A stretch of DNA of 64,000 nt from Streptomyces sp. Ncost-T10-10d (GCF_900091955.1 NZ_FMDF01000053.1:1-64000); one strand, 5' to 3'. Shown: positions 19,183 to 30,019, counted from the stretch's first letter. Made by a program: numbers and translations. Notes: generated from the sequence alone by a model not told the origin.

Positions 19183-19314
19183 ACTCTCGATACGCCGTTC
19201 ATCCTGTCAGATCCGGCGATCCTTGATCGGTCCCGTCGGACCGCGTTCATCTGCCCTTGGCCGGGCCGACCTGCAATCGGGGGGCAGGAGCGGGTTCCGG
19301 CGCCGGTTCCGGCC

Positions 19315-19998
19315 TCAGTGGCGGCACGCCCAGGCCGCCGAGGCGGTGGCCGCTTCCGCCGTGGCGCGCAGGGCGCGCACCGCTTCGGCCGGGTCCTCGG
19401 CCCCGTACACCGCCGAACCCGCGACGAAGACATCCGCACCGGCCTCGGCGCACCGCTCGATGGTGGACTCGGAGACACCGCCGTCGATCTGGAGCCACAG
19501 TTCGAGGCCGTGCTTGGAGATCAGCTCACGGGTGCGGCGGATCTTCGGCAGCATGATGTCCAGGAAAGCCTGGCCGCCGAAGCCCGGCTCCACCGTCATG
19601 ATCAGCAGCATGTCGAGTTCGGGGAGCAGGTCCTCGTACGGCTCGATGGGCGTCGCGGGCTTGAGCGCCATGGAGGCGCGGGCGCCCTTGGCCCGGATCT
19701 CCCGCGCCAGCCGTACGGGGGCTGCCGCGGCCTCCACGTGGAAGGTGACGGAACCGGCGCCCGCCTCGACGTACTGCGGCGCCCAGCGGTCCGGGTCCTC
19801 GATCATCAGATGGCAGTCCAACGGAGTGTCCGTGGCCCGGCTGAGCGATTCCACGATCGGCACGCCGAGGGTCAGATTGGGCACAAAGTGGTTGTCCATC
19901 ACATCGACGTGGAGCCAGTCGGCACCTTCGACTGCCTTCGCCTCCTCGGCGAGACGGGCGAAGTCGGCGGACAGGATGCTGGGGTTGATCTGGGCCAT
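19315..19998 (-). CDS. rpe: Ribulose-phosphate 3-epimerase
   Basis: A 227-residue TIM barrel that interconverts ribulose-5-phosphate and xylulose-5-phosphate in the pentose phosphate pathway. Family signatures: [13 protein letters not shown] at the N-terminus, [14 protein letters not shown] (metal His/Asp), the DCHLMI region, TVEPGFGGQ and QIDGGV. The ATG at 19998 places INPSILS directly after the start; the longer frame adds 17 basic residues. Metal-dependent cytoplasmic enzyme. Confidence 0.95.
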   Translation of the reverse strand: MAQINPSILSADFARLAEEAKAVEGADWLHVDVMDNHFVPNLTLGVPIVESLSRATDTPLDCHLMIEDPDRWAPQYVEAGAGSVTFHVEAAAAPVRLAREIRAKGARASMALKPATPIEPYEDLLPELDMLLIMTVEPGFGGQAFLDIMLPKIRRTRELISKHGLELWLQIDGGVSESTIERCAEAGADVFVAGSAVYGAEDPAEAVRALRATAEAATASAAWACRH

Positions 19999-20162
19999 GT
20001 GCCAAGCCTGCCATGTTCCGCGCCGCTTCCCCGCCCTGGTGCGGGCCAAAGCCTCACGGGATCATTACAGTTCGCGGAATCCAGGCCTCCCGGCCGTGCG
20101 ATACGGGCGTTTCAGCCCGCGTCGGGCCCTTCGGGGGGCGGTACGGGGCCCTGAGGCGGGGG

Positions 20163-20198
20163 GCCTGCTGCCGGCAGGCGGCGGAAGGTCTTCCGCCG
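20163..20198. terminator. Paired hairpins in the rpe-rsmB spacer
   Basis: The 319-bp spacer between rpe and rsmB (19999-20317) shows no credible gene. It contains GCCTGC/GCAGGC and next to it CGGCGGAAG (20179-20187) with its exact complement (20190-20198). Together they could end the rsmB transcript on the - strand. The second stem has only a 2-nt spacer, so its loop must open further. Confidence 0.45.
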
Positions 20199-20317
20199 AC
20201 GGACGGGACAGCGAGTCCGGCGGGTGGCCGGTCCCGGCGGCGGCCAGTACCCGCGTGCGTTCGCACCTGCCTCGGGCCCTGACCGCCCCACCGGCCGCGC
20301 GCGGCCCCCGGCCTGCC

Positions 20318-21751
20318 TCAGGCGGTCCGGCGCAGCAGTGCCAGATACATCGCGTCGGTGCCGTGCAGATGCGGCCACAACTGGACGTCGGGACCGTCAC
20401 CCAGCGCGGGCACTCCCGGCATCAGCGGGCGGGCATCGACCCACTCCGCATCGACCGGCCGGTCGCCACGCCCCTTGAGCACGTCCTCGACGACGACCCG
20501 GGTCTCCGCGAGATGCGGTGAGCAGGTCGCGTAACCGACGATGCCGCCGACCCGTACCGCCTTCAATGCCTCACGCAGCAGACCGCGCTGCAGCGGGGCG
20601 AAGCTCTCCAGGTCCTCCGGGCGGCGCCGCCAGCGTGCCTCCGGGCGGCGGCGCAGCGCTCCGAGGCCCGAGCACGGGACGTCCATCAGGATCCGGTCGA
20701 AGGTGCCGGGCCGCCACGGCGGGCGGGTTCCGTCAGCGGTGATCACCTGGTACGGCCCGGGGTTGCCGGCCAGCGCGCGCTCCACGAGGCGGGCCCGGTG
20801 CGGCTGCTTCTCGGCGGCGAGCAGGGCGGCACCGCGTCCGGCGGCGAGTGCGCCGAGCAGGGCGGCCTTGCCGCCGGGCCCCGCACAGCCGTCGAGCCAC
20901 CGGGTGTCACTGCCCTCCAGCGGTGCGTTGGCGAGAGCGGCGGCCACCAGCTGGCTGCCCTCGTCCTGGACCCCGGCCCGGCCCTCCTGCACGGCGGTCA
21001 GCGCGCCGGGCTCGCCGCCCTCCGCCATCCGTACGGCATAGGGCGACCAGCGGCCGGGCAGGCCGTTCTCGTCACCGAGGGCGGTGAGCAGTTCGTCGGT
21101 GGTGGAGCGGCCGGGGCGGGCGACCAGGGTGACCTCGGGCCGTTCGTTGTCCGCTTCGAGGAGGTCCTCGATCCCGGCACGGCCGCCGCCCAGCGCGTCC
21201 CAGAGCGCGGACACGACCCAACGCGGATGCGAGTGCACGACCGCGAGGTGGTCCTCGGCGTCCTCGTCGTACGACGGGGCGACACGCGCCACCCAGCCGT
21301 CGAGGTCGTCCGCGGCAACCTTCCGCAGCACGGCGTTGACGAACTTGGCCCGCCCTTCGCCGAGCACCACACGGGCCAGCTCCACGCTGGCGGAGACCGC
21401 TGCGTGGGTGGGGATACGGGTGCCGAGCAGCTGGTGCACGCCCATGTTGAGCACATCGAGGACCGGCGGGTCGACCTCGCGCAGCGGCCGGTCGATGCAG
21501 GCTGCGACGATCGCGTCGTACGTCCCCTGGCGGCGCAGCGTCCCGTAGACCAGTTCGGTCGCCAGCGCCGCGTCCCTGTTGTCGAAGTCTCCCTTGGCGC
21601 GGGCCTTCTTCAGCAGCGGGGGAAGGACGAGGTTGGCGTACGCATCGCGTTCGTCGACGGCCCTGAGCGCTTCGAAGGCGAGGAACCGGACGGGGTCCTT
21701 CTTGGGGCGGCGATGCGGCTTGGCGGGACGGCGACGCTGCTGGTCGTTCAC
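20318..21751 (-). CDS. rsmB: 16S rRNA (cytosine-967-C5)-methyltransferase RsmB/Fmu
   Basis: A 477-residue RNA m5C methyltransferase. The N-terminal NusB-like RNA-binding domain spans about 20-160. The SAM-binding motif is DGCAGPGGK, the two catalytic Cys lie in DVPCSGLG and YATCSPH. A Lys/Arg-rich N-terminal tail precedes the NusB domain. It follows fmt by 69 bp on the same strand, as in many bacteria where fmt and rsmB form a translation-related unit. Confidence 0.94.
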   Translation of the reverse strand: MNDQQRRRPAKPHRRPKKDPVRFLAFEALRAVDERDAYANLVLPPLLKKARAKGDFDNRDAALATELVYGTLRRQGTYDAIVAACIDRPLREVDPPVLDVLNMGVHQLLGTRIPTHAAVSASVELARVVLGEGRAKFVNAVLRKVAADDLDGWVARVAPSYDEDAEDHLAVVHSHPRWVVSALWDALGGGRAGIEDLLEADNERPEVTLVARPGRSTTDELLTALGDENGLPGRWSPYAVRMAEGGEPGALTAVQEGRAGVQDEGSQLVAAALANAPLEGSDTRWLDGCAGPGGKAALLGALAAGRGAALLAAEKQPHRARLVERALAGNPGPYQVITADGTRPPWRPGTFDRILMDVPCSGLGALRRRPEARWRRRPEDLESFAPLQRGLLREALKAVRVGGIVGYATCSPHLAETRVVVEDVLKGRGDRPVDAEWVDARPLMPGVPALGDGPDVQLWPHLHGTDAMYLALLRRTA

Positions 21752-21820
21752 GTGAAAGGTGCTCCGCTGATGGTGAGAGGGCGAACCCTCCCAGCCTACG
21801 TCGCCGCCCCGGTCACAGCA

Positions 21821-22753
21821 CTAGATCCCCAGGAGCTCGCCGTGGACGATCCGCACCCCGCGGGCCCAGTCCGCGGCCCGCATCGGCTTCTTGCCCTGCG
21901 GCTGGACCCAGAGCAGCTCGACGGCGTGCGATCCGGTGCCCACGTACACATTGTTCTTCGCCGCCGACAGCTCGCCGGGCGCCAGATCGGCACGGTCCAG
22001 CACGGCCGCCGCCTGGATCAGCTTCAGCCGCTCTCCGCGGAACAGCGTCCACGCCCCGGGAGCGGGAGTGCAGCCGCGCACCACCCGGTCGACCCGCAGG
22101 GCAGGGGCGGACCACTGCACCTGGGCGTCCTCGACGGTGATCTTCGGTGCGAGGGTGACCCCCTCGGCGGGCTGCGGTACGGCGTGCAGCGTGCCGTCCT
22201 CGATGCCGTCCATGGTCGCGACGAGCAGCCCCGCACCCGCGAACGCCAGCCGGGTGAGCAGGTCACCGCTGGTGTCGGTGGGCCGTACCTCTTCGGTGAG
22301 GACGCCGTACACCGGGCCGGAGTCGAGCCCCTCCTCGATCAGGAAGGTCGATGCACCGGTCACCTCGTCCCCGGCCATGATCGCGTGCTGTACGGGGGCC
22401 GCGCCGCGCCAGGCGGGCAGCAGCGAGAAGTGGAGGTTGACCCAGCCGCGGGCCGGCACGTCGAGCGTGGTCTTGGGCAGCAGCGCTCCGTAGGCGACGA
22501 CCGGACAGCAATCCGGGCCGATCTCCCGCAGCCGTGCCAGGAAGTCCTCGTCGCGCGGCCGGGCGGGCTTCAGCACCTCGATCCCGGCCTCCTCGGCGCG
22601 CTCGGCGACGGGGCTGGCGACCAGGCGGCGGCCTCGCCCGGCGGGGGCGTCGGGCCGGGTGACGACAGCGGCCACCTCGTGCCGGTCGGAGGCGATCAGG
22701 GCGTCCAGGGCGGGTACGGCTACCTCGGGGGTGCCTGCGAAGACGAGCTTCAT
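21821..22753 (-). CDS. fmt: Methionyl-tRNA formyltransferase
   Basis: A 310-residue enzyme that formylates initiator Met-tRNA with 10-formyl-THF. Conserved elements: [16 protein letters not shown] at the N-terminus, [19 protein letters not shown] (formyl-transfer His and SLLP motif) and the C-terminal tRNA-binding domain with [10 protein letters not shown]. The ATG at 22753 is the family start. The longer frame adds 15 unrelated residues. Divergent from the hypothetical protein at 22985. Confidence 0.95.
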   Translation of the reverse strand: MKLVFAGTPEVAVPALDALIASDRHEVAAVVTRPDAPAGRGRRLVASPVAERAEEAGIEVLKPARPRDEDFLARLREIGPDCCPVVAYGALLPKTTLDVPARGWVNLHFSLLPAWRGAAPVQHAIMAGDEVTGASTFLIEEGLDSGPVYGVLTEEVRPTDTSGDLLTRLAFAGAGLLVATMDGIEDGTLHAVPQPAEGVTLAPKITVEDAQVQWSAPALRVDRVVRGCTPAPGAWTLFRGERLKLIQAAAVLDRADLAPGELSAAKNNVYVGTGSHAVELLWVQPQGKKPMRAADWARGVRIVHGELLGI

Positions 22754-22921
22754 GGGTGGCTGACTGCCTCTCGGGCCGAAACGTACGGTGACGAGCAACG
22801 CACAAGTCTATGGGCCGGGCGTCCGGGGGGCGTACGCAGGACTGCGCGCCCCTTGGATATGCACACGCGCCCCTGCACCGTGACCAGATCCCCGGCTGAC
22901 GCGTTGGTCAAGAGAGATTGA

Positions 22922-23533
<612 letters not shown>

Positions 23534-23545
23534 CCGTGCCACCCC

Positions 23546-23578
23546 CTGCCCCGCCGCGCCCGATGCACGGCGGGGCAG
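23546..23578. terminator. 11-bp hairpin between convergent genes
   Basis: CTGCCCCGCCG (23546-23556) and CGGCGGGGCAG (23568-23578) form a perfect stem with an 11-nt loop, between the HTH-like gene (+) and priA (-). It is likely a bidirectional terminator. Confidence 0.75.
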
Positions 23579-23613
23579 CCGCGTCTCCTGGTCCGGCCTC
23601 ACCCGCCCGGCCG

Positions 23614-25758
23614 TCACCCGATGTCCGGCGGATCCACCCTGATCCGGACCTGCGCGCCGCCTCCCCGGGACATCCGCGCCGCCTGCGCCGCCTTCAGCGC
23701 GGCCGCAAGCGCCGCCCCGCTCCCCGGCGGCACCCTGAGCAGCGCCCGCTCCCAGGACTCCCCCGGCGGTGCGTCCCAGGGCCTGCGGGGTCTGCCCGGC
23801 GCGGCGCCCGGCACCGGGACCGGGCCGAGCACCTCGGCCTCCGGCGGCAGTTCGGCGGTCGCGAGAAACGCGGCGAGTGCCTCCGGCGAGCCGGTCACCG
23901 AGGCCATCCGGGACACCGGGGGGAAACCTAGCTCGGCCCGTTCCGCCAGCTCACGGCGGGCGTGTCCGACCGGGTCCCAGCGCACCAGGGCCTGCACGGG
24001 CCGCAGCGTCGGCTCGGCGACGATCACCACCGTGCCGCCCTCGGGCTGCCCCCTCACGAGCGAGGCCGCGGCCGTCCAGCGGCGCAGCGCCTCCTCGCCG
24101 GCCCGCAGGTCGGGGCGCCCGACCATCGCCCAGCCGTCCAGCAGCAGCGCCGCCGCGTAGCCGCCCTCGGCGACGGGTTCGGCGCCGGGGGTGCTGACGA
24201 CCAGTGCCGGCGTGTCCGGCACCGAGTCCAGGACATGGTCGCGGCCCGACGTCCGTACCGGTACCGCGGGAAACGCCCGGCCGAGCTCCTCGGCGGTGCG
24301 GCGGGCACCGACGATCTGGGCCCGCAGCCGATGGGAGCCGCAGGCGACGCAGTGCCAGGCGGTCTCGGCCCGCCCGCACCATGCGCAGTCGAGATCCCGC
24401 TGGTCCGGTGCCTGAAGCGGTCCGGCGCAGTGCCGGCAGCGGGCGGGTTCACGGCAGCGCTCGCAAGCCAGCCGCGGTGCGTATCCGCGGCGCGGCACCT
24501 GGACCAGGACCGGACCGCTGCGGAGCCCGTCCCGTACTGTCTGCCAGGCCAGGCTGGGCAGCCGGGCCGCCCTCGCGGCCCCGTCCCGCGCCAGCTCCCC
24601 GTCGCCGACCGTACGCACCAGGGGCGCCGCGATGCGCAGCTGCTCGCGGTCCGCGCGCAGCGGCAGCGCCCAGCCGCTCTCCACCAGCTGGGCGGCCTCC
24701 ACGGTGCAGTTCGTACCGCCGAGCAGGAATGCGCACCGGCCGTGCGCGGCCCGCAGTTCGAGCACCTCGCGGACGTGCGGGAAGGGGGCATTGTCGTCAC
24801 TGTGGCTGGAGTCCCCGTCGTCCCAGACGGCGACCAGGCCCAGATCGGCGACGGGTGCGAACATCGCGGCCCTCGTCCCGACGACCGCCCGCACCGAACC
24901 GCGCCGAACGGCGAGCCACTCCCGGTAGCGCTTCTCCGGTCCCGAGTCGGCGGTCAGCAGCGCGTGGCGGCCCTCGCCGAGCAGCTCGGTGAGCGCGGCG
25001 TCCACCCGCCCCGCGGTCCGGCCGTCCGGCGCGACGACCAGCGCACCGCGCCCGGACGCGAGCGTCGCGGCCATGGCCCTGGCGATCTCCTGGGGCCAGT
25101 GCGGTCCGGGCAGCGCGGTCCATACGGCCCGGGGCGCACCGCCCTCGGCCAGCGCCCGCAGGAAAGCGGGCCCCTGGGCGTATCGCTCCCAGCTCCCCGC
25201 CGACGGCGCGGGCGGCGGTGGCAGGGGCTCGGGCGAGGGCTTGGACTCGGCCCGTCCGTTCCTGGGCGGCACGGCGAGCTGCAGCACATCGGCGAGGCTG
25301 CCCGCGTAACGATCGGCGACAGCCCGCGAGAGGGCCAGCAGCTCCGGTCCCAGCACCGGTTCGGGTGATACGACATAGGCGAGCGCGGCCAGGGCTCCTG
25401 TGTAGTCCGATTCGGCGAGCCGCTCGACGAGGAACCCGTCGATCAGGCCGCCTCCTTCACGCCGCCCGCCGCGGACGTTGCGCCCCCCGGCCCCGAATCG
25501 CACGCGCACCCGCACTCCGGGCTGTGCGTCGGCGTCGAGCTCCTCGGGCACGGCGTAGTCGAAGTACTGGTCGAGATGGAGCACGCCCTTGTTGACCAGC
25601 ACCCGGGCGACGGGCAGCTCCTTGGCGAGCGCGGCGCCGCGCCAGGTCCGCGGCTTGGCCCGTGGCACGTCGGCCTTCCGTACCGTCTCCCGAATGAGCG
25701 CAAGCTGCTCCGGGATCCCGCCCGCGGGGTCCTCGGGTCGCTCGTTTTCGCTGCTCAC
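23614..25758 (-). CDS. priA: Primosomal protein PriA (N'), actinobacterial type lacking an ATPase motif
   Basis: 714 residues. The N-terminal fork-binding domain (VLVNKGVLHLDQYFDYAVP) and the zinc-binding Cys array in the middle (CERC, CRHC, CAWC, CVAC, eight Cys) are kept. No Walker A (GKT) is present where motif I should be, around WTALPGPHW, and the DEEH box is degraded to DDGDSSHSD. This matches the known description of actinobacterial PriA as lacking helicase ATPase motifs. It probably serves in replication restart as a structural fork-binding factor. GTG at 25758 was chosen because it gives a normal N-terminus; the frame extends to 25824. Confidence 0.9.
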   Translation of the reverse strand: MSSENERPEDPAGGIPEQLALIRETVRKADVPRAKPRTWRGAALAKELPVARVLVNKGVLHLDQYFDYAVPEELDADAQPGVRVRVRFGAGGRNVRGGRREGGGLIDGFLVERLAESDYTGALAALAYVVSPEPVLGPELLALSRAVADRYAGSLADVLQLAVPPRNGRAESKPSPEPLPPPPAPSAGSWERYAQGPAFLRALAEGGAPRAVWTALPGPHWPQEIARAMAATLASGRGALVVAPDGRTAGRVDAALTELLGEGRHALLTADSGPEKRYREWLAVRRGSVRAVVGTRAAMFAPVADLGLVAVWDDGDSSHSDDNAPFPHVREVLELRAAHGRCAFLLGGTNCTVEAAQLVESGWALPLRADREQLRIAAPLVRTVGDGELARDGAARAARLPSLAWQTVRDGLRSGPVLVQVPRRGYAPRLACERCREPARCRHCAGPLQAPDQRDLDCAWCGRAETAWHCVACGSHRLRAQIVGARRTAEELGRAFPAVPVRTSGRDHVLDSVPDTPALVVSTPGAEPVAEGGYAAALLLDGWAMVGRPDLRAGEEALRRWTAAASLVRGQPEGGTVVIVAEPTLRPVQALVRWDPVGHARRELAERAELGFPPVSRMASVTGSPEALAAFLATAELPPEAEVLGPVPVPGAAPGRPRRPWDAPPGESWERALLRVPPGSGAALAAALKAAQAARMSRGGGAQVRIRVDPPDIG

Positions 25759-25823
25759 AGCCAAATTCCTACCAGACACCACTGACACCGGCCCCGGCGG
25801 AAGCACACCGGCGGCCGCACGCA

Positions 25824-25861
25824 CCGGGGCCCGGACACCGCGTGCGGCGTCCGGGCCCCGG
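25824..25861. terminator. metK terminator, 13-bp perfect stem
   Basis: CCGGGGCCCGGAC (25824-25836) pairs exactly with GTCCGGGCCCCGG (25849-25861). It lies 23 bp beyond the metK stop and upstream of priA on the same strand. Confidence 0.8.
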
Positions 25862-25884
25862 CGTACAGACTGCGGGCGGCAGGC

Positions 25885-27108
25885 TTACAGCCCGGCCGCC
25901 GTGCGCAGCGCGTCCACGCGGTCCGTGCGCTCCCAGGTGAAGTCGGGAAGCTCACGGCCGAAGTGGCCGTACGCCGCGGTCTGGGCGTAGATCGGGCGGA
26001 GCAGGTCGAGGTCGCGGATGATCGCGGCCGGGCGGAGGTCGAAGACCTCGCCGATGGCGTGCTCGATCTTCTCGGTCTCGACCGCCGCGGTGCCGAACGT
26101 CTCGACGAACAGACCGACGGGCTCGGCCTTGCCGATCGCGTACGCGACCTGCACCTCGCAACGGGCGGCAAGGCCCGCCGCGACGACGTTCTTGGCGACC
26201 CAGCGCATGGCGTACGCGGCCGAGCGGTCGACCTTCGACGGGTCCTTGCCCGAGAAGGCGCCACCGCCGTGACGGGCCATGCCGCCGTAGGTGTCGATGA
26301 TGATCTTGCGACCGGTCAGGCCGGCGTCGCCCATCGGGCCGCCGATCTCGAAGCGCCCGGTCGGGTTGACCAGCAGCCGGTAGCCGTCGGTGTCCAGCTT
26401 GATGCCGTCCTCGATCAGCTGCGCGAGCACGTGCTCGACGACGAACTCGCGGATGTCGGGCGCGAGCAGCGAGTCGAGGTCGATGTCGCTGGCGTGCTGC
26501 GAGGAGACGACGACCGTGTCGAGGCGGACGGCCTTGTCGCCGTCGTACTCGATGGTGACCTGGGTCTTGCCGTCCGGGCGCAGGTAAGGGATGGTCCCGT
26601 TCTTGCGGACCTCGGAGAGCCGGCGCGAGAGCCGGTGCGCGAGGTAGATCGGGAGCGGCATGAGTTCGGGCGTCTCGTCGCAGGCGTACCCGAACATCAG
26701 GCCCTGGTCGCCGGCACCCTGCTTGTCGAGGTCGTCCCCTTCTTCACCTGCGGCGGAACCCTCGACCCGCGTCTCGTACGCGGTGTCGACGCCCTGCGCG
26801 ATGTCGGGCGACTGCGCGCCGATGGACACCGAGACGCCACAGGAGGCGCCGTCGAAGCCCTTCTTGGAGGAGTCGTAGCCGATCTCGAGAATCTTGTTGC
26901 GCACGAGGGTCGGAATGTCGGCGTAGACCTTGGTCGTGACCTCACCCGCGACATGCACCAGACCGGTGGTGATCAAGGTCTCGACGGCGACGCGGGACCG
27001 GGGGTCCTCACGGAGCAGCGCGTCGAGAATGGTGTCGCTGATCTGGTCAGCGATCTTGTCGGGGTGGCCCTCGGTGACAGACTCCGAGGTGAAGAGACGG
27101 CGGGACAC
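25885..27108 (-). CDS. metK: S-adenosylmethionine synthetase
   Basis: A 407-residue enzyme that makes SAM from methionine and ATP. Signatures: [13 protein letters not shown] at the N-terminus, the [16 protein letters not shown] hexapeptide region, [19 protein letters not shown] near residue 270. The GTG at 27108 ([10 protein letters not shown]) is the family start, with GGGAG upstream; the longer frame is Pro/Ala-rich and out of family. In Streptomyces SAM levels influence development and antibiotic production (established for the genus). A promoter-like pair lies 85-112 bp upstream. Confidence 0.96.
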   Translation of the reverse strand: MSRRLFTSESVTEGHPDKIADQISDTILDALLREDPRSRVAVETLITTGLVHVAGEVTTKVYADIPTLVRNKILEIGYDSSKKGFDGASCGVSVSIGAQSPDIAQGVDTAYETRVEGSAAGEEGDDLDKQGAGDQGLMFGYACDETPELMPLPIYLAHRLSRRLSEVRKNGTIPYLRPDGKTQVTIEYDGDKAVRLDTVVVSSQHASDIDLDSLLAPDIREFVVEHVLAQLIEDGIKLDTDGYRLLVNPTGRFEIGGPMGDAGLTGRKIIIDTYGGMARHGGGAFSGKDPSKVDRSAAYAMRWVAKNVVAAGLAARCEVQVAYAIGKAEPVGLFVETFGTAAVETEKIEHAIGEVFDLRPAAIIRDLDLLRPIYAQTAAYGHFGRELPDFTWERTDRVDALRTAAGL

Positions 27109-27191
27109 ATCGCTCCCTGGGGTTGCAGCGGCTGCTGGCTGATCATTTGGCGGACGGCCGGGAGCTGCGCCCGGCACGGTCCTGGGTCAGT

Positions 27192-27220
27192 TTATCGGTC
27201 GCTGTCGCTCGGCGGACAAC
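27192..27220 (-). promoter_or_regulatory. Candidate metK promoter (TTGTCC-17-GATAAA)
   Basis: On the - strand TTGTCC (27215-27220) is separated by 17 bp from GATAAA (27192-27197), close to the HrdB-type consensus. It would give a leader of roughly 75-80 nt before the metK GTG. The remaining metK-coaBC spacer (up to 27350) shows no gene. Confidence 0.5.
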
Positions 27221-27350
27221 ATGTCTCGCCCTTTGGGAGTTCTGTGACCTGTGGCACGGCCCGTCACGGTACGAAATTCGCCTCCCGAGAAAGCCATTTG
27301 CGCCCATATTCCAGGGGTTTTGGCTTGAGTGATGGCGTGAAACGAGAATT

Positions 27351-28553
27351 TCATCCGAGCCGCGACGACACGAGATCCCAGACCGTGTCGGCGAGTGCCT
27401 CCTTGGGACCGAACGGGACCGGGGTCTCACCGCCGTCGGCTGCGAGGACCACCGCTTCGTTCTCCTCGGAGCCGAACGTCCTGCGCTCCCCCACCTCATT
27501 GACGACGAGGAGATCGCAGCCCTTGCGGCGGAGCTTCTCGCGTCCGTTGGCGAGGACATCGTCGGTCTCGGCGGCGAAACCTACGACGATCTGGTCCGGC
27601 CGGGCGCGTTCACCGGCGACCTCGGCGAGGATGTCGGGATTGCGGACGAGCTTGATGGGCGCGGGCTCCTGACCGTCCTTCTTCTTGATCTTCCCGGTCG
27701 CGTACTCGGCGGGGCGGAAGTCGGCGACCGCCGCCGCCATCACGACCACATCGGCGTCCGCGGCGGCCTTCAGCACGGCCTCGCGCAACTGTATGGCGGT
27801 ACCTGCGTGCAGGACATCGGCGCCCGCCGGGTCCGGCAGACCGGTGTTGGCCTCGATGAGCGTGACCCGGGCGCCGCGGGCGACCGCGGTGCGGGCCAGC
27901 GCGAAACCCTGCTTGCCGGAGGAACGGTTGCCGAGGTAGCGCACCGGGTCGAGCGGCTCTCGCGTACCGCCCGCGCTGATCACGACGTGACGGCCGGCCA
28001 GGTCGGCTTCGACGGGCCCGCGGGCCAGCACCCGGCGGCAGACCTCGAAGATCTCCCCGGGGTCGGGCAGCCGGCCCTTGCCGGTGTCGACGCCGGTCAG
28101 CCTGCCGACGGCGGGCTCGATGACGACGGCGCCGCGGCGGCGCAGTGTCGCGACGTTCTCCCGGGTGGCGGGGTGCTCCCACATCTCGGTGTGCATGGCG
28201 GGCGCGAAGACAACGGGACAGCGGGCGGTCAGGAGCGTGTTGGTGAGCAGGTCGTCGGCGAGACCGTGGGCGGCCTTGGCGAGCATGTCGGCGGTGGCCG
28301 GGGCGACCACGACCAGGTCGGCGCCCTGCCCGATCCTGACGTGCGGCACCTCGTGGACGTCGCTCCAGACCCCCGTCGACACCGGGTGGCCCGAGAGCGC
28401 CGACCATGTGGCCGCCCCCACGAAGTGCAGCGCCGACTCGGTCGGGACGACCCTCACGTCGTGACCGGATTCGGTCAACCGGCGCAGCAGCTCGCACGCC
28501 TTGTACGCGGCGATGCCTCCGCTGACCCCAAGAACGACCTTCGGCTTGTCCAC
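27351..28553 (-). CDS. coaBC: Bifunctional phosphopantothenoylcysteine decarboxylase/phosphopantothenate-cysteine ligase
   Basis: A 400-residue two-domain coenzyme A enzyme. CoaC domain (about 1-180): GVSGGIAAYKACELLRRL, catalytic His in the VPHVRIGQGADL region, VAPATADMLAKAAHG and PAMHTEMWEHP. CoaB domain (about 190-400): ISAGGTREPLDPVR, NRSSGKQGFALA, MAAAVADFRP and the KIKK Lys segment. The GTG at 28553 (VDKPKVVLGVSGG) is the family start; upstream residues are Arg-rich. Located between rpoZ and metK, as in other actinomycetes. Confidence 0.94.
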   Translation of the reverse strand: MDKPKVVLGVSGGIAAYKACELLRRLTESGHDVRVVPTESALHFVGAATWSALSGHPVSTGVWSDVHEVPHVRIGQGADLVVVAPATADMLAKAAHGLADDLLTNTLLTARCPVVFAPAMHTEMWEHPATRENVATLRRRGAVVIEPAVGRLTGVDTGKGRLPDPGEIFEVCRRVLARGPVEADLAGRHVVISAGGTREPLDPVRYLGNRSSGKQGFALARTAVARGARVTLIEANTGLPDPAGADVLHAGTAIQLREAVLKAAADADVVVMAAAVADFRPAEYATGKIKKKDGQEPAPIKLVRNPDILAEVAGERARPDQIVVGFAAETDDVLANGREKLRRKGCDLLVVNEVGERRTFGSEENEAVVLAADGGETPVPFGPKEALADTVWDLVSSRLG

Positions 28554-28630
28554 TGCGTCTCCCCGCACTCGGATACGAACACCCCCATGCTGCCTCACCG
28601 CACCCGGTCCGACGCGGTCGCCCCGGACAC

Positions 28631-28668
28631 ACCACAGGCCCGGCAGCCGTGGCCGCCGGGCCTGTGGT
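28631..28668. terminator. rpoZ terminator, 14-bp perfect stem
   Basis: ACCACAGGCCCGGC (28631-28644) and GCCGGGCCTGTGGT (28655-28668) form a perfect stem with a 10-nt loop, 18 bp beyond the rpoZ stop and 77 bp before the coaBC start on the - strand. Confidence 0.8.
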
Positions 28669-28685
28669 GAAGGTGCAATTCCTGC

Positions 28686-28958
28686 TTACTGCGCGGGGCC
28701 CTCGATGGCCTCGGAGGTGAGCAGGCCCGCGTTGATCTCGCGGAGCGCGATCGAGAGCGGCTTCTCGTGCACGTGGGTGTCGACGAGCGGACCGACGTAC
28801 TCCAGGAGACCCTCGCCGAGCTGCGAGTAGTACGCGTTGATCTGGCGCGCGCGCTTGGCCGCGTAGATCACGAGGCTGTACTTCGAGTCGGTGGCCTCAA
28901 GGAGCTCATCAATCGGCGGGTTGATGATGCCCTCGGGCGCGGTGATGGAAGAGGACAC
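28686..28958 (-). CDS. rpoZ: DNA-directed RNA polymerase omega subunit
   Basis: A 90-residue omega subunit that assists assembly and stability of beta prime in RNA polymerase. The core [19 protein letters not shown] then [10 protein letters not shown] is typical. The actinobacterial C-terminal part is [20 protein letters not shown] at 28958 gives the family length; upstream codons lack family similarity. Follows gmk by 81 bp on the same strand. Confidence 0.95.
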   Translation of the reverse strand: MSSSITAPEGIINPPIDELLEATDSKYSLVIYAAKRARQINAYYSQLGEGLLEYVGPLVDTHVHEKPLSIALREINAGLLTSEAIEGPAQ

Positions 28959-29039
28959 TCTCTGCCTTCCGAAGGGGGTAAAGATCAAAGAAATCTTTGA
29001 CAGTGCGGAGTTCCGTACTGCCGCGCGTGTCGGCTGCGT

Positions 29040-29657
29040 TCAGTCGCTGTCGGCACGGTGGCCGGAAGCCTCCAGCATCAAGGCTAGCAGCTCACGCGCC
29101 ACGTCCTCGACGGAGGTGTTGACCAGCGTCGTATCGAACTCGGACTCGGCAGCCAGTTCGATCCTGGCGGCGGCGAGCCGGCGCTCGATCACCTCGGCGG
29201 ATTCGGTCCCGCGGCCGGTGAGCCGGCGCACCAGCTCCTCCCAGCTCGGCGGGGCCAGGAACACGAGCTGGGCGTCCGCCATCGACTGCCGGACCAGCCG
29301 TGCGCCCTGGAGATCGATCTCCAGCAGCACCGGCTCGCCCGCCTCCAGGCGGTCGAGCACGGCACGGCGCGGCGTGCCGTACCGGTTGCCGGCGAACTCG
29401 GCCCACTCCAGCAGCTCGCCATTGGCGATCAGCTTGTCGAACTCGTCGTTGTCCACGAAAAAGTAGTGGACACCGTTGCGCTCGCCGGGGCGCGGCTTGC
29501 GGGTCGTCGCCGACACCGAGAGCCATACCTCGGGGTGGGCCTTGCGCATATGGGCGACGACCGTGCTCTTGCCGACCCCTGAGGGGCCGGAGAGCACGGT
29601 CAGCCGCGGACGTACGTCCGGGGGTACGGGGGACGTCCCCCGGGATGTTGCAGCCAT
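29040..29657 (-). CDS. gmk: Guanylate kinase
   Basis: A 205-residue GMP kinase (ATP + GMP to ADP + GDP). P-loop [13 protein letters not shown] at about 22-34, GMP-binding [13 protein letters not shown] with YFFVDNDEF and [12 protein letters not shown], and [12 protein letters not shown] are all present. The N-terminal 15 residues are a low-complexity extension. It is 38 bp downstream of the sIHF gene and upstream of rpoZ, the usual actinomycete order. Confidence 0.95.
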   Translation of the reverse strand: MAATSRGTSPVPPDVRPRLTVLSGPSGVGKSTVVAHMRKAHPEVWLSVSATTRKPRPGERNGVHYFFVDNDEFDKLIANGELLEWAEFAGNRYGTPRRAVLDRLEAGEPVLLEIDLQGARLVRQSMADAQLVFLAPPSWEELVRRLTGRGTESAEVIERRLAAARIELAAESEFDTTLVNTSVEDVARELLALMLEASGHRADSD

Positions 29658-29695
29658 GAAGCGATTATCCAGGTTCTCAGGGGTGCCTGAGAACG

Positions 29696-30019
29696 TCAGG
29701 CGGCGCTGCCGCCGAACTCGCGCTCCAGGGATGCGATCTGGTTGGAGCCGAGACCCCGGACTCGGCGGCTCTCGGAGATGCCGAGCCGCTCCATGATCTG
29801 CTTGGCGCGGACCTTGCCCACGCCCGGCAGGGACTCCAGGAGGGCAGAGACCTTCATCTTGCCGATGACGTCGTTCTCCTGGCCCTGCTTGATGACCTCG
29901 TGGAGGGAGGCGCCGGAGTGCTTGAGTCGATTCTTGACCTCGGCCCGCTCCCGGCGAGCCGCGGCGGCCTTTTCGAGCGCGGCTGCGCGCTGTTCAGGGG
30001 TAAGGGGCGGAAGAGCCAC
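29696..30019 (-). CDS. sihF: Actinobacterial integration host factor sIHF (mIHF family)
   Basis: A 107-residue nucleoid-associated protein unrelated to the enterobacterial IHF heterodimer. The long N-terminal helix ([20 protein letters not shown]) and the helix-hairpin-helix-type DNA-binding part ([20 protein letters not shown]) are visible. In Streptomyces coelicolor sIHF affects chromosome compaction, sporulation and antibiotic production (established). GTG at 30019 ([10 protein letters not shown]) gives the known length of 107 residues. First gene of the sIHF-gmk-rpoZ set. Confidence 0.95.
   Translation of the reverse strand: MALPPLTPEQRAAALEKAAAARRERAEVKNRLKHSGASLHEVIKQGQENDVIGKMKVSALLESLPGVGKVRAKQIMERLGISESRRVRGLGSNQIASLEREFGGSAA

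Noticed and set aside
19999..20317. Short frames in the rpe-rsmB spacer
   Set aside because: All are Arg/Pro/Gly-rich without ribosome sites or motifs; only hairpins were kept.
25885..27350. SAM riboswitch upstream of metK
   Set aside because: The spacer has a plausible promoter but no recognisable S-box or SAM-II type core.
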